Below, piece after piece: positions 25,672 through 34,367 of a DNA stretch of 64,000 bases; positions within the stretch are counted from its first letter, which is position 1; each line of letters begins with the position of its first letter. The DNA lies in contig NZ_JAGQAG010000001.1 in assembly GCF_021405525.1 (NCBI RefSeq), positions 310,001-374,000 on the forward strand, read 5' to 3'. Under the pieces are notes generated by a model. The model did no database searches and was not told where the DNA came from. It saw nothing but the letters and a program-made list of their open reading frames with translations. The position numbers and the translations under genes are program-made. The stretch is from Ruegeria pomeroyi (lineage in GTDB: Bacteria; Pseudomonadota; Alphaproteobacteria; Rhodobacterales; Rhodobacteraceae).

Positions 25672-26666
25672 CCCTTTGGGCGGCTGTCGCCTGCGCTTTT
25701 GAGGTCGAGGAACACGCGCGTTTCGGTCCTGCCGAGGCGCGCGTTCTGCGCATCCTGTCAACGACGGATATCGATATCCTGCGCCCGCTGATCGATAGTT
25801 TTCTGCGGAGCCGTCCAGGGGTCGCGGTCGATTATACCGCAGCCAGCAGCGCTCAGGTGATGCAGGGCATTGTCACAGAGAATGCGCGGTTCGATCTTGT
25901 CCTGTCCTCGGCGATGGATTTGCAGATAAAGCTGGCCAATGATGGGTTTACCCGACCCCATCGTTCGGCCTGGACGCCGCTTGTCCCGGATTGGGGCAAC
26001 TGGCGGGACCATGTCTTTGCCTTTTCACAGGAAACGGCCTCGGTTGTTCTGTCTCGCGCGGCCTTCGCCGGTGAAGAGCCGCCGCGCACCCGGCAGGATC
26101 TGATTGACCTGCTCAGACGCGACCCGGAACGGTTTCAGGGCCGGGTCGGCACCTATGACGTTACAGTCAGCGGTCTGGGATATCTGTTCGCGACCCAGGA
26201 TGCACGAACAGCCGAGAGTTACTGGCGGCTGATGGAGGTTCTGGGCGGCTTACAGGTCAGGCTGTATTGCTGTTCTGGTGAAATGATCGAGGCGGTGGCC
26301 GAGGGTCGTATCGACCTGGCCTATAACGTGTTGGGCAGCTACGCGCGGGCACGCACCGATCTGGCCGAGCGTATTCTTGTGGTCGAGCCCGAGGAATACA
26401 CAAACATGATGATGCGCACTGCGGTCATCCTTGGCGAGGCGGCCGAGCCCGATCTTGCCGGTGCATTTGTCGACCACCTGATCGCGGCGGCCTGGTCCGA
26501 CCCGCCTGCGCCTGACTATCCTTTTCTGGACCCGCCCGAGACCGCTCGCCCGGTTGGAGCGTCTCTGCGTCCAATTGCGCTGGGGCCCGGATTGCTGGTG
26601 TTTCTGGATCGGCTCAAGAGGCAGCGGTTCCTGGAGGAATGGCGTAACGCGGTTCAACAACAGTGA
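25641..26666 (+). CDS. Periplasmic extracellular solute-binding protein associated with tctDE
   Basis: 341 residues. A signal peptide (MRLSALSLCLTLWAAVACAF) is followed by an ABC-type class-1-like binding fold (RILSTTDIDILRPLIDSF, PGVAVDYTAASSAQVM, FDLVLSSAMDLQIKLANDGF, RIDLAYNVLGSYA). It resembles iron/polyol-type solute-binding proteins, not TctC. It overlaps the end of tctE by 31 nt in another frame, which ties its expression to the sensor, and no ABC permease or ATPase genes follow. A role as ligand co-receptor for TctE is a reasonable inference. The adjacent cysteines in RLYCCSGEM might form or bind something, which is untested. Confidence 0.82.
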   Translation: MRLSALSLCLTLWAAVACAFEVEEHARFGPAEARVLRILSTTDIDILRPLIDSFLRSRPGVAVDYTAASSAQVMQGIVTENARFDLVLSSAMDLQIKLANDGFTRPHRSAWTPLVPDWGNWRDHVFAFSQETASVVLSRAAFAGEEPPRTRQDLIDLLRRDPERFQGRVGTYDVTVSGLGYLFATQDARTAESYWRLMEVLGGLQVRLYCCSGEMIEAVAEGRIDLAYNVLGSYARARTDLAERILVVEPEEYTNMMMRTAVILGEAAEPDLAGAFVDHLIAAAWSDPPAPDYPFLDPPETARPVGASLRPIALGPGLLVFLDRLKRQRFLEEWRNAVQQQ

Positions 26667-26701
26667 TCGCCGTGGGTGTGATAACCCGACAATCTTATAT
26701 G

Positions 26702-26716
26702 TTATGCCTCTGTTAA
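26702..26716. promoter_or_regulatory. CtrA-like box upstream of motB
   Basis: TTAT-N7-TTAA matches 7 of 8 bases of TTAA-N7-TTAA and lies 48 bp before the motB start in a 98-bp AT-rich spacer. Confidence 0.5.
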
Positions 26717-26764
26717 CGCCTCGCCTGATATCCCTGATTTCGGGTGATAAGGAAGGTGGTGGAG

Positions 26765-27601
26765 ATGGGTGCGCATTCCAATGCGGCGCCGATCATCATC
26801 AAGAAAAAGAAATCGGGTGGTGGCGACGGTCACCACGGCGGCGCGTGGAAGGTGGCCTATGCCGACTTCGTAACCGCCATGATGGCTTTTTTCATGTTGA
26901 TGTGGCTGCTGAACGCAACGACGGAAAAACAACGCAAGGGTCTGGCCGACTATTTCTCGGATTCAATTCCGATCAACCCGGTTTCCGGTGGTGGTGACGG
27001 GTCCTTTGGCGGCGACAGCATGTTCTCGGAGAACGCGCTGGTCACTTCCGGGACCGGAGGTGTCAATCGCCGGCGCGCGGATGCGGACCGCTCGCGTGGG
27101 TCGACCGGGGTCGACCGCCAGGGCGGCGAGGGAGAGCCGTTCGAAGACTTCAAGACACTGGAGGCGACCTTGCAGGGGCGGGCGGGGGAAAGCCTGGTAT
27201 CCGAGCAGTTGCGTAAGCATATCGTGACCCGTGTGACTGACGAGGGGCTGATCGTCGAGCTGATCTCTACAGACGAATCGCCCTTGTTCGACACCGGGTC
27301 GGACCGCCCGACCCAGTTGATGAAAGATCTGGCCAAGGTGGTGGTGCGGGCATCGGGAATGGTCACGAATGGTATCGCCGTGGGAGGGCATATTCGGGCA
27401 CATCCGGTGGTGTTGGTGCGGAGCCCAGTTTGGGAACTGTCCACCGCGCGAGCCGAGCGAACTAGAGTTCTATTTGAAAGCCTGGGAATGAAAGAAGAAC
27501 GTATTCAGCGCGTTACTGGATTCGCCGACCGGAAGCTCACCGATTTGAATCCGATGTCTGCGCGCAACGACCGGATCGAAATCATCTTTCTACGCAGTTG
27601 A
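26765..27601 (+). CDS. motB: Flagellar stator protein MotB
   Basis: 278 residues from ATG 26765, preceded by the purine-rich stretch AAGGAAGGTGGTGGAG; an ATG seven codons upstream would start inside that ribosome-binding region. The proton-carrying Asp is residue 34 in KVAYADFVTAMMAFFMLMW. A linker of about 70 Gly/Ser/Asp-rich residues leads to the OmpA-like peptidoglycan-binding domain (VGGHIRAH, WELSTARAERTRVLFESLG, NDRIEI). It partners with MotA, which here is 11 kb away in another operon. Monocistronic, with a CtrA-like box upstream and another between it and flgE. Confidence 0.95.
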   Translation: MGAHSNAAPIIIKKKKSGGGDGHHGGAWKVAYADFVTAMMAFFMLMWLLNATTEKQRKGLADYFSDSIPINPVSGGGDGSFGGDSMFSENALVTSGTGGVNRRRADADRSRGSTGVDRQGGEGEPFEDFKTLEATLQGRAGESLVSEQLRKHIVTRVTDEGLIVELISTDESPLFDTGSDRPTQLMKDLAKVVVRASGMVTNGIAVGGHIRAHPVVLVRSPVWELSTARAERTRVLFESLGMKEERIQRVTGFADRKLTDLNPMSARNDRIEIIFLRS

Positions 27602-27630
27602 GATCACAGAGATGAATGGCATTTTATTTG

Positions 27631-27645
27631 TTAGCGGGCTGTTAA
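27631..27645. promoter_or_regulatory. CtrA-like box upstream of flgE
   Basis: TTAG-N7-TTAA matches 7 of 8 bases of the CtrA consensus and lies 57 bp before the flgE start in the 101-bp motB-flgE spacer. Confidence 0.5.
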
Positions 27646-27702
27646 GCGGTCAGGCGTTAGCTGTTGCAACAGTTTTTCATGATGCAGCAGAAAGGCGTAT
27701 CC

Positions 27703-28998
27703 ATGACCATTTCATCTTCGCTCAACGCCGGGGTTGCGGCGCTGTCCGCAAATGCCAGCCGCCTGGCGACGATCTCGGACAACATCGCGAACTCGTCGAC
27801 CTATGGCTACAAGCGGGTTGAAACGGATTTCCATGCACTGGTGAATGCTGGCGGACGCGGGAAATACTCGGCAGGTGGGGTTCGTACGACCACACAGCGC
27901 CTGATCGACCAACGCGGTTCACTGGTATCTACCTCGAATTCGACTGACCTTGCCGTGCGCGGGCGCGGTATGCTGCCAGTGATGCGTAGTTCGCAACTGG
28001 CCTTGCCTCAACAAGATATGCTTCTGGCGACGACAGGTTCCTTTCGCACAGATGAAGAAGGTTATCTCAAATCAGAGGCTGGCCTGGTTCTGATGGGCTG
28101 GCGGGCCAATCCCGATGGGTCGATCCCGAACTTGCCGCGCGATACCTCTGATGGGCTGGAGCCGGTGCAGTTGAGCGTTAATCAGCTATCGGGAGCCCCG
28201 ACAACCGAAATGGTTCTGCGCATGAACCTACCGGCAACCGCAACGGAGGCTGGGGCAGCAGGAGACCCACAGCCCCTTTCGGTCGAGTATTATGACAATC
28301 TAGGTAAATCCGAAAACCTCCAGATCGAGCTCGTCCCAACCGTGCCTGCAACAGGCGTCAGCAACGAATGGACGTTGGTTATGCGGGACACTGCTTCTGG
28401 TGGCGCGATTGTCGGGGAGTACACGCTGACCTTTTCTGACGCGCGGACCGATGGCGGTACGCTAGCTGCTGTCTCTGCGACAACAGGCGGGGCATACGAT
28501 CCGGCAACTGGTTCGGTTGTTGTCAACGTGGCTGGCGGCCCGATGGAAATCAATATCGGCCAGATCGGAGCGTCGGATGGTATCACTCAGCTGTCCGACA
28601 AATTTGCGCCGGTATCGATTACAAAGGACGGAACCGCCGTTGGTACGATGAGCCGTGTTGAGATTGACGAGAACGGCTATGTCTATGCCTTTTTCGACAA
28701 TGGTGTCAGCCGAAGAGTGTTCCAGATTCCGCTCATCGACATGCCAAATCCCAACGGCCTGATGGCACTTGACAGTCAGACTTATGAACCCTCGCGCGAA
28801 AGCGGCACTTATTTCCTTTGGGATGCGGGTGATGGTCCGACCGGTGATCTTGTTTCCTTCGCACGAGAGGAATCGACTACCGATGTTGCGTCCGAACTCA
28901 CCGCGATGATTCAGACCCAAAGGGCGTATTCGTCGAGTGCCAAAGTGATCCAGACAGTGGACGAGATGCTGCAAGAGACCACCAACATCAAGCGATAA
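27703..28998 (+). CDS. flgE: Flagellar hook protein FlgE
   Basis: 431 residues from ATG 27703 (MTISSSLNAGVAALSANASR), the form expected for rod/hook proteins. The motif ATISDNIANSSTYGYKRVET is intact, FlgE-type central domains occupy the middle, and the C-terminus has ELTAMIQTQRAYSSSAKVIQ. It polymerises into the hook. The hook-cap gene flgD and the length-control gene fliK are not next to it. First gene of flgE-flgK-flgL-flgI. Codon use is visibly less GC-biased than in the flhA block. Confidence 0.95.
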   Translation: MTISSSLNAGVAALSANASRLATISDNIANSSTYGYKRVETDFHALVNAGGRGKYSAGGVRTTTQRLIDQRGSLVSTSNSTDLAVRGRGMLPVMRSSQLALPQQDMLLATTGSFRTDEEGYLKSEAGLVLMGWRANPDGSIPNLPRDTSDGLEPVQLSVNQLSGAPTTEMVLRMNLPATATEAGAAGDPQPLSVEYYDNLGKSENLQIELVPTVPATGVSNEWTLVMRDTASGGAIVGEYTLTFSDARTDGGTLAAVSATTGGAYDPATGSVVVNVAGGPMEINIGQIGASDGITQLSDKFAPVSITKDGTAVGTMSRVEIDENGYVYAFFDNGVSRRVFQIPLIDMPNPNGLMALDSQTYEPSRESGTYFLWDAGDGPTGDLVSFAREESTTDVASELTAMIQTQRAYSSSAKVIQTVDEMLQETTNIKR

Positions 28999-29036
28999 AC
29001 CGGTCATTCGCTGTATCTTGATCAAGGAGGCTTGTC

Positions 29037-30488
29037 ATGACCATCTCGGCCGCACTTCACTCGGCTCTCAGCGGCTTGACCGCAGCGAGCCGTGCAACGG
29101 GGGTCACTACCGACAATATCGCAAATGCTCTGACACCTGGATATGCGCGAAGATCACTGGAAGTGACCGGCAACACGAATGGAGGAACAGGAGTTCGTAT
29201 TGTTGGAGTGACTCGACACGCTGATCCGGTCCTGGTGGCGAACCGGCGCGGCGCCGATGCTGCGCGGGGTTATGCAGATACAGTATCAGACTTTCAAAAC
29301 CGGTTGTTACAGTTGGTCGGAGGCACGGACGATCCTCGTTCGGTTCCAAACCTGATCGCTGAATTCGAAAGCAGCCTGATCGCAGCGGCCAGTAACCCTT
29401 CGGCCCAGACTCGTCTGGATGCCGCTGCGACCGCGGCTTCCGACCTGACGGCAGCACTCAACTTCGCATCGGATGGTTTGCGAGACGCCCGCAACGATGC
29501 GGATCGCAGTATCGGGCAGCAGGTCGATCGTCTCAACACGGTGTTGCAGAACATTGAAACTCTCAACGGGCGCATCCAGTCAGTCAAGCTTTCAGGCGGA
29601 GACACTGCTTCCCTCCTCGATCAACGACAAGAGATGATCGATGAAGTCAACACGATGGTACCGGTCAACGTAGTTACTCGCGATCATGGCAGCGTGGCAC
29701 TGTTCACCGATGGCGGCGCCATCCTGCTAGACGGGCCGGCTGCTCAACTGAGTTTTTCCCCGACGACACAGACGATGCCGCATATGACATTGGACAACGG
29801 TATGTTGTCAGGTTTGGAGCTGAACGGAACGCACCTGCGAATAAGCGGCCCAACTTCGGCTATTCGGGGTGGTACACTTGCCGCAGCGTTCGATATTCGC
29901 GACGAACTTTCTGTCGAGGCGCAGAAGGACCTTGATTTGGTCGCGCGCGATCTTGTGGAACGTTTCGAGGCCCCGGCTTTGGACCCGACAGCGGCGCCAA
30001 CCGACCCTGGGCTATTTACCGACAACGGTGCCCGGTTCGCAGCAACGGCGCAAACCGGGCTAGCAGGCCGATTGGAACTGAATACAATCGTCGATCCGAA
30101 ACAGGGGGGGCTAAGTTGGCGCTTACGCGACGGTCTGGGGGCGGTTGCCCCCGGGGCACCTGGAAACGCAACGCAGATCAACGCGTTTCTTAAAGCTCTG
30201 ACGGTCGCGCGCACGCCGCTTGATACTCGGTTCGGGACCGGCGCGATTACTGCGAGTGGTGTTGGCACGGCTCTGTTGTCCAGAGTGACGCAAAACGACA
30301 GCCTGGCGGCTGAACGGTTGGCCTTTGCATCAGCCAGCCAGACAGAGATGCAAAAGCTTGAAATGGAACAGGGCGTCGATACGGACTCTGAACTGCAGAC
30401 ACTGATGCAGCTCGAACAGGCATTTGCCGCAAATGCCCGCGTCATCGAGACGGTTGGCGAGATGATGGACACATTGTTGAGGTTGTAA
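29037..30488 (+). CDS. flgK: Flagellar hook-filament junction protein FlgK
   Basis: 483 residues, 38 nt after flgE and preceded by AAGGAGG. The N-terminal motif is TTDNIANALTPGYARRSLEV; the Ser-Gly helical D0/D1 region includes RSIGQQVDRLNTVLQNIETL; the C-terminal ends with QTLMQLEQAFAANARVIETV. It links hook to filament. Somewhat short for the family, as in other alphaproteobacteria. Confidence 0.94.
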   Translation: MTISAALHSALSGLTAASRATGVTTDNIANALTPGYARRSLEVTGNTNGGTGVRIVGVTRHADPVLVANRRGADAARGYADTVSDFQNRLLQLVGGTDDPRSVPNLIAEFESSLIAAASNPSAQTRLDAAATAASDLTAALNFASDGLRDARNDADRSIGQQVDRLNTVLQNIETLNGRIQSVKLSGGDTASLLDQRQEMIDEVNTMVPVNVVTRDHGSVALFTDGGAILLDGPAAQLSFSPTTQTMPHMTLDNGMLSGLELNGTHLRISGPTSAIRGGTLAAAFDIRDELSVEAQKDLDLVARDLVERFEAPALDPTAAPTDPGLFTDNGARFAATAQTGLAGRLELNTIVDPKQGGLSWRLRDGLGAVAPGAPGNATQINAFLKALTVARTPLDTRFGTGAITASGVGTALLSRVTQNDSLAAERLAFASASQTEMQKLEMEQGVDTDSELQTLMQLEQAFAANARVIETVGEMMDTLLRL

Positions 30489-30491
30489 CCG

Positions 30492-31499
30492 ATGGCTATG
30501 AATTCACTGGGAGATTTGGCTCAGAACCTGATGCTGCGCAGCTATGGCACGCGCATCCGGAACGACATCAACACCCTGACCCGTGAACTGAGTACGGGCG
30601 AGGTTGCCGATGTTTCTGGTCGTCTACGCGGAGATTTTTCGCATCTTGCCGATATGGATCGGTCCCTGCGACGGCTTTCGGCGCTTTCAGCTGCAAATGC
30701 CGAAGCCAAACTTATGGCGTCGGCAAGCCAAGCTAGCCTTGCCACTGTGGAAGAGACGGTCACCGACCTGTCGGATTCGCTGTTGTCGGTCGCGCTCTCA
30801 AACCAGGCTGTCAGCCATGCGCATGCAGGCGTCAAGGCGCGTGGGGCGCTAGGAACGATGATATCCTCGCTGAACACTTCGGTCGGCGGGCGCAGCTTGT
30901 TTGCCGGTGTTGCGACGGACCAAGCTCCACTCTCCTCGGCTGATACAATCCTTTCTGGATTGCGTACGGCCCTTTCCGGTCTGTCCACTCCCGGTGATAT
31001 CATGCAGGCTGCGCGAGACTGGTTTGATGATCCCGCAGGTTTTGTCGCAACTGTCTATACCGGATCGGATCAGTCTCTAGCGCCCGTTCAGGTGTCGGAA
31101 AATACTCAGGTCTCGCTGACACGTCGTGCCGACGATTCTGCATTTCGCGATGCGTTGCGCCTTGCTTCGGTCTCTGCGCTGGCAGAGGATCCAGCACTTG
31201 GTTTGTCTGCAGATACCAAGACTGCGCTTTTCAAGCAGATCGGTGTAGACCTTTTGGGCACCAGAGACGGTATCGTCACGCTTCAGGCCGAGATCGGAGA
31301 TGCAGAGGCCAGAATCGAAAAGGCCGCAGCCAGGAATGGCGCCGCCAAGAGCGGCCTTGAACGTGCGCGCGGTGAACTCGTGGGCGCCGACCCTTACGAA
31401 ACCGCTATTCGCCTAGAGGCAGTGCAGTACCAGTTGGAAAGCCTCTACACGACGACCGTGCGCAATTCGCGCCTCTCATTAGTGAATTTTCTGAGATGA
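30492..31499 (+). CDS. flgL: Flagellar hook-filament junction protein FlgL
   Basis: 335 residues starting 3 nt after the flgK stop. Helical flagellin-like ends are visible: LAQNLMLRSYGTRIRNDINT at the N-terminus and ETAIRLEAVQYQLESLYTTT at the C-terminus. Similarity to FlgL is weaker than for the neighbours, but order flgK-flgL and size support it. The final TGA overlaps the flgI start. Confidence 0.88.
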   Translation: MAMNSLGDLAQNLMLRSYGTRIRNDINTLTRELSTGEVADVSGRLRGDFSHLADMDRSLRRLSALSAANAEAKLMASASQASLATVEETVTDLSDSLLSVALSNQAVSHAHAGVKARGALGTMISSLNTSVGGRSLFAGVATDQAPLSSADTILSGLRTALSGLSTPGDIMQAARDWFDDPAGFVATVYTGSDQSLAPVQVSENTQVSLTRRADDSAFRDALRLASVSALAEDPALGLSADTKTALFKQIGVDLLGTRDGIVTLQAEIGDAEARIEKAAARNGAAKSGLERARGELVGADPYETAIRLEAVQYQLESLYTTTVRNSRLSLVNFLR

Positions 31500-32596
31500 T
31501 AATGATCCGCCTTTTTGTCTTTCTCCTTCTGCTTCCTGGCCTGGCTCAGGCAGGGGCGGTTCGTCTGAAGGATCTCGTCGAATTTGATGGAGTCAGGGGA
31601 AACGACTTGGTTGGCTACGGTCTGGTGGTAGGCCTGAACGGGACGGGCGACGGGTTGCGCAACGCCCCCTTCACCGAAGAGATCATGTCGAACATCCTCG
31701 AGCGGTTGGGTGTCAACGTAACCGGCGAGGATTTTCGGCCAAAAAATGTTGCTGCGGTTTTCGTCACCGCCGCGCTACCACCTTTTGCCCGGGTGGGCAG
31801 TCAGATAGATATAACTGTATCCGCGATCGGTGATTCCAAAAGCCTGCTTGGTGGCACCTTGATCATGACTCCGCTGAACGCGGCGGATGGGCAAATCTAT
31901 GCGGTTGCGCAGGGTACGGTTCTTGCTGGCGGCGCTTCGGCCGAAGGTCAGGCGGCTTCGGTCGTACAGGGGGTGCCGACCTCCGGAGTGATCCCAGCAG
32001 GCGCGCGGGTGGAGCGGGAGATCGAATTCGACTTGAGGTCCTTGACCCGACTGCGCCTGGCGCTGCGTGAACCTGATTTCACCACCGCTGGGCGGATTGA
32101 GGCTGCGGTGAATACGGTGTTCAACGGTCGAGTCGCGGTGATGCGCGATTCAGGTACTGTCGAGTTGGATATCACGGCCACCCAGACCAAGTCGCCAGCC
32201 CATGCGATTGTCAGAATCGAGAACATACTTGTTGAACCGGAGCGGAAGGCGAGGGTGGTAGTGGACCAGCGTTCGGGAACAATCGTTATGGGAGCAGATG
32301 TGCGGATCTCGCGCGTGGCAGTGTCGCAAGGTAGCCTGACTTTGCGGGTCGAAGAGGCGCCGATCGCGGTGCAACCCAACCCGTTTGCCGAAGGCGACAC
32401 CGTGATCGTTCCAAGAACAACAGCGGAAATCGAACAGGAACCCGGGATCAAACTGGCCGAAGTGCCAGAAAGCGCCTCGCTATCGGATGTGGTGGCGGGT
32501 CTCAACGCGCTGGGCGTGTCACCGCGCGACATGATCGACATCCTCAAAACAATCAAGGCAGCCGGTGCTTTGCACGCCGAATTCGTCGTACGCTGA
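31496..32596 (+). CDS. flgI: Flagellar P-ring protein FlgI
   Basis: 366 residues from ATG 31496 (an alternative ATG is at 31502). A signal peptide (IRLFVFLLLLPGLAQAG) is followed by the FlgI domain: RLKDLVEFDGVRGNDLVGYG, LGVNVTGEDFRPKNVAAVFV, GGTLIMTPLNAADGQIYAVA and the C-terminal PRDMIDILKTIKAAGALHAE. It forms the periplasmic P-ring with help from FlgA (15471). Last gene of the flgE operon. Confidence 0.97.
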   Translation: MIMIRLFVFLLLLPGLAQAGAVRLKDLVEFDGVRGNDLVGYGLVVGLNGTGDGLRNAPFTEEIMSNILERLGVNVTGEDFRPKNVAAVFVTAALPPFARVGSQIDITVSAIGDSKSLLGGTLIMTPLNAADGQIYAVAQGTVLAGGASAEGQAASVVQGVPTSGVIPAGARVEREIEFDLRSLTRLRLALREPDFTTAGRIEAAVNTVFNGRVAVMRDSGTVELDITATQTKSPAHAIVRIENILVEPERKARVVVDQRSGTIVMGADVRISRVAVSQGSLTLRVEEAPIAVQPNPFAEGDTVIVPRTTAEIEQEPGIKLAEVPESASLSDVVAGLNALGVSPRDMIDILKTIKAAGALHAEFVVR

Positions 32597-32701
32597 GCAG
32601 TCGTCGCATACAGAACTGGGGTCGCCCTGTTTTTCTACCCACCGTTTCTGAATGTTGGGTCGTTAGTACGCCGGATATCAACCATATCCTGCAAACGTTT
32701 C

Positions 32702-32721
32702 GCCCCGCCGAAGGGCGGGGC
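32702..32721. terminator. GC hairpin between flgI and fliP (convergent)
   Basis: GCCCCGCC - GAAG - GGCGGGGC is a perfect 8-bp stem in the 154-bp spacer between two converging flagellar operons. No T-tract follows on either strand, so it may act as a bidirectional RNA 3'-end hairpin instead of a classic terminator. Confidence 0.5.
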
Positions 32722-32750
32722 GGATCTGGAGAGGTGTTTCGGATACTTGC

Positions 32751-33494
32751 TCAGGGAATGTAGCTACGAACCAGCGCGCTAGCGATAAGTGACCAGCCAT
32801 CCGCAAGCACAAAGAAGGCCAGCTTGAAAGGGAGAGAAACGGTCGCTGGCGGCACCATCATCATGCCCATCGACATCAGCACTGCGGCCACCACCAGATC
32901 GATGATCAGGAAGGGTAGAAACACCAGAAAACCTATCTGAAACGCGCGTGCAATCTCGGAGAGCATGAAGGACGGCACCAGAACCGAGAGTGGAGCGTCA
33001 GGAGTCGCCGCCATCGCCGCACCGTCAGGCCGCAAACTGGCCATGGCAAAAAAGGTGTCCGCATCTAGCCTGGCGGCCATGAACCCTTTGAAGGGCGCGA
33101 TTGCGTTTTCCAGCGCTGGTTCCAGTGACAGTTCTTCGGCCATCATAGGCGCGATGCCTGTTGTCCAAGCTTCCGTGAACACGGGCTCCATTACGAAATA
33201 GGTCAAGAATAGCGCCAAGCTGACAATCAGCATGTTGGGTGGCGACTGTTGCAATCCGATTCCCTGACGCAGGATTGCCAGAACTGTTACCAGAAAGGGG
33301 AAACAGGTGATCATGATGGCCAGCCCGGGCGCCAGGCTGAGCACGGTAATCAGCAGGATTAACTGTATCGTTCGGGCGGACACCGAGCCACCTTGGTCCA
33401 GCGAAAGGGAAATGTCCTGCGCGACCGCCGGCCCCGCAAGAAATGCACCGGTCAGCAGCGTTATGACCAACAAAACAGGTATGACGGGCCTCAT
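32751..33494 (-). CDS. fliP: Flagellar export gate protein FliP
   Basis: 247 residues. A signal-peptide-like N-terminus (PVIPVLLVITLLTGAFLAGP) is typical of FliP. Conserved blocks are ALFLTYFVMEPVF, VLVPSFMLSEIARAFQIGF, FLPFLIIDLVVAAVLMSMGM and PATVSLPFKLAFFVLADGW. It is the central export gate subunit. It overlaps fliN by 4 nt and is the last gene of fliF-fliH-fliN-fliP. Confidence 0.97.
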   Translation of the reverse strand: MRPVIPVLLVITLLTGAFLAGPAVAQDISLSLDQGGSVSARTIQLILLITVLSLAPGLAIMITCFPFLVTVLAILRQGIGLQQSPPNMLIVSLALFLTYFVMEPVFTEAWTTGIAPMMAEELSLEPALENAIAPFKGFMAARLDADTFFAMASLRPDGAAMAATPDAPLSVLVPSFMLSEIARAFQIGFLVFLPFLIIDLVVAAVLMSMGMMMVPPATVSLPFKLAFFVLADGWSLIASALVRSYIP

Positions 33495-33775
33495 CCCAAG
33501 TCGTAGGCCAGATCCGAGATTTCGATCAACCGCACGGCAAGCTGACCCGCTTGTTCTCCGGTTAACTCTTCGAGCTGGCCACGCGCCACCAGCCGGTCGC
33601 CGACATAGAGATCGACCGGATCCTCCACACGTTTGTCGAGGGTGAGGACGGCATTCTCGCCAAGTCCGATCAGATCCCGGATCAGCGGTCGCGCGCGCCC
33701 GACCGAAACGGTGATCTCGATCGGTACCGAATTGAAGGGGTTCTTTGGTTCGGTCGGTTTTTGCGTGTCGCTCAT
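33491..33775 (-). CDS. fliN: Flagellar motor switch protein FliN
   Basis: 94 residues, a single SpoA domain: VPIEITVSVGRARPLIRDLI, LDKRVEDPVDLYVGDRLVAR and a C-terminal VRLIEISDLAYDL. The length is that of a minimal FliN, not a FliY. It forms the lower C-ring with FliM; no fliM is in the window. One base separates its start from the fliH stop. Confidence 0.94.
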   Translation of the reverse strand: MSDTQKPTEPKNPFNSVPIEITVSVGRARPLIRDLIGLGENAVLTLDKRVEDPVDLYVGDRLVARGQLEELTGEQAGQLAVRLIEISDLAYDLG

Positions 33776-33776
33776 G

Positions 33777-34367
33777 TCACGATACCTCTTTGGCCTGATG
33801 CAGGAAGGACTCCATTGCCTCGTTGATCGAACTCAGAAGTGCCGAACAGTCGATGTCGCGCTCGGCAGTCCCGATTCGTAGACAGGCCTGCCCGGCGGGA
33901 AGCGATGATTCTTCGACCAGTTGAACGGGGAAAGAGAATTCCTCTGAAAGGATTGGTTTGAGCGAAGCGCTCACCCCTGATGGAACGATGAGGAGCGCCG
34001 GTTGCGAAACCTGCTCGCGAGCCATGGCTTTCAGCTGTTCGACGATATGGTGGGTATAGCTGCGTTTCATCGTTTTCGGTAGCACCGTTCCAACCAAGCT
34101 CTCGAACATCGGTTCCAGACTGTGGGTCATCTGGCTCAGCGCTTCGTGATAGGTAAAAGACAGATCCTCGAGATTGCGCACCAGGGTGGCGTTTAGCTGA
34201 TCCTGCGCCTCGGATCGGGCGGATACGGCATCGTCCCAACCGGCAGAGTAGCCTTGCTCGAAGGCCGCAAGGCGGTATTCTTCCAACGTATCCTCGTCCA
34301 TAAGCCGAACTCTGCTGGGATCCATCAGATTGACTTCGAAGTCTTCTAGAAGATGCGCGATGGTCAT
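33777..34367 (-). CDS. fliH: Probable FliH-like export ATPase regulator
   Basis: 196 residues, mostly helical and acidic. The central stretch around EQGYSAGWDDAVSARSEAQ looks like the FliH/YscL region (Gly-containing helix), followed by a C-terminal alpha/beta domain with LLIVPSGVSASLKPIL. FliH proteins are poorly conserved, so the call rests on position between fliF and fliN, size and composition. In Caulobacter the equivalent gene sits between fliG and fliN (family knowledge). It overlaps the fliF stop by 1 nt. Confidence 0.72.
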   Translation of the reverse strand: MTIAHLLEDFEVNLMDPSRVRLMDEDTLEEYRLAAFEQGYSAGWDDAVSARSEAQDQLNATLVRNLEDLSFTYHEALSQMTHSLEPMFESLVGTVLPKTMKRSYTHHIVEQLKAMAREQVSQPALLIVPSGVSASLKPILSEEFSFPVQLVEESSLPAGQACLRIGTAERDIDCSALLSSINEAMESFLHQAKEVS

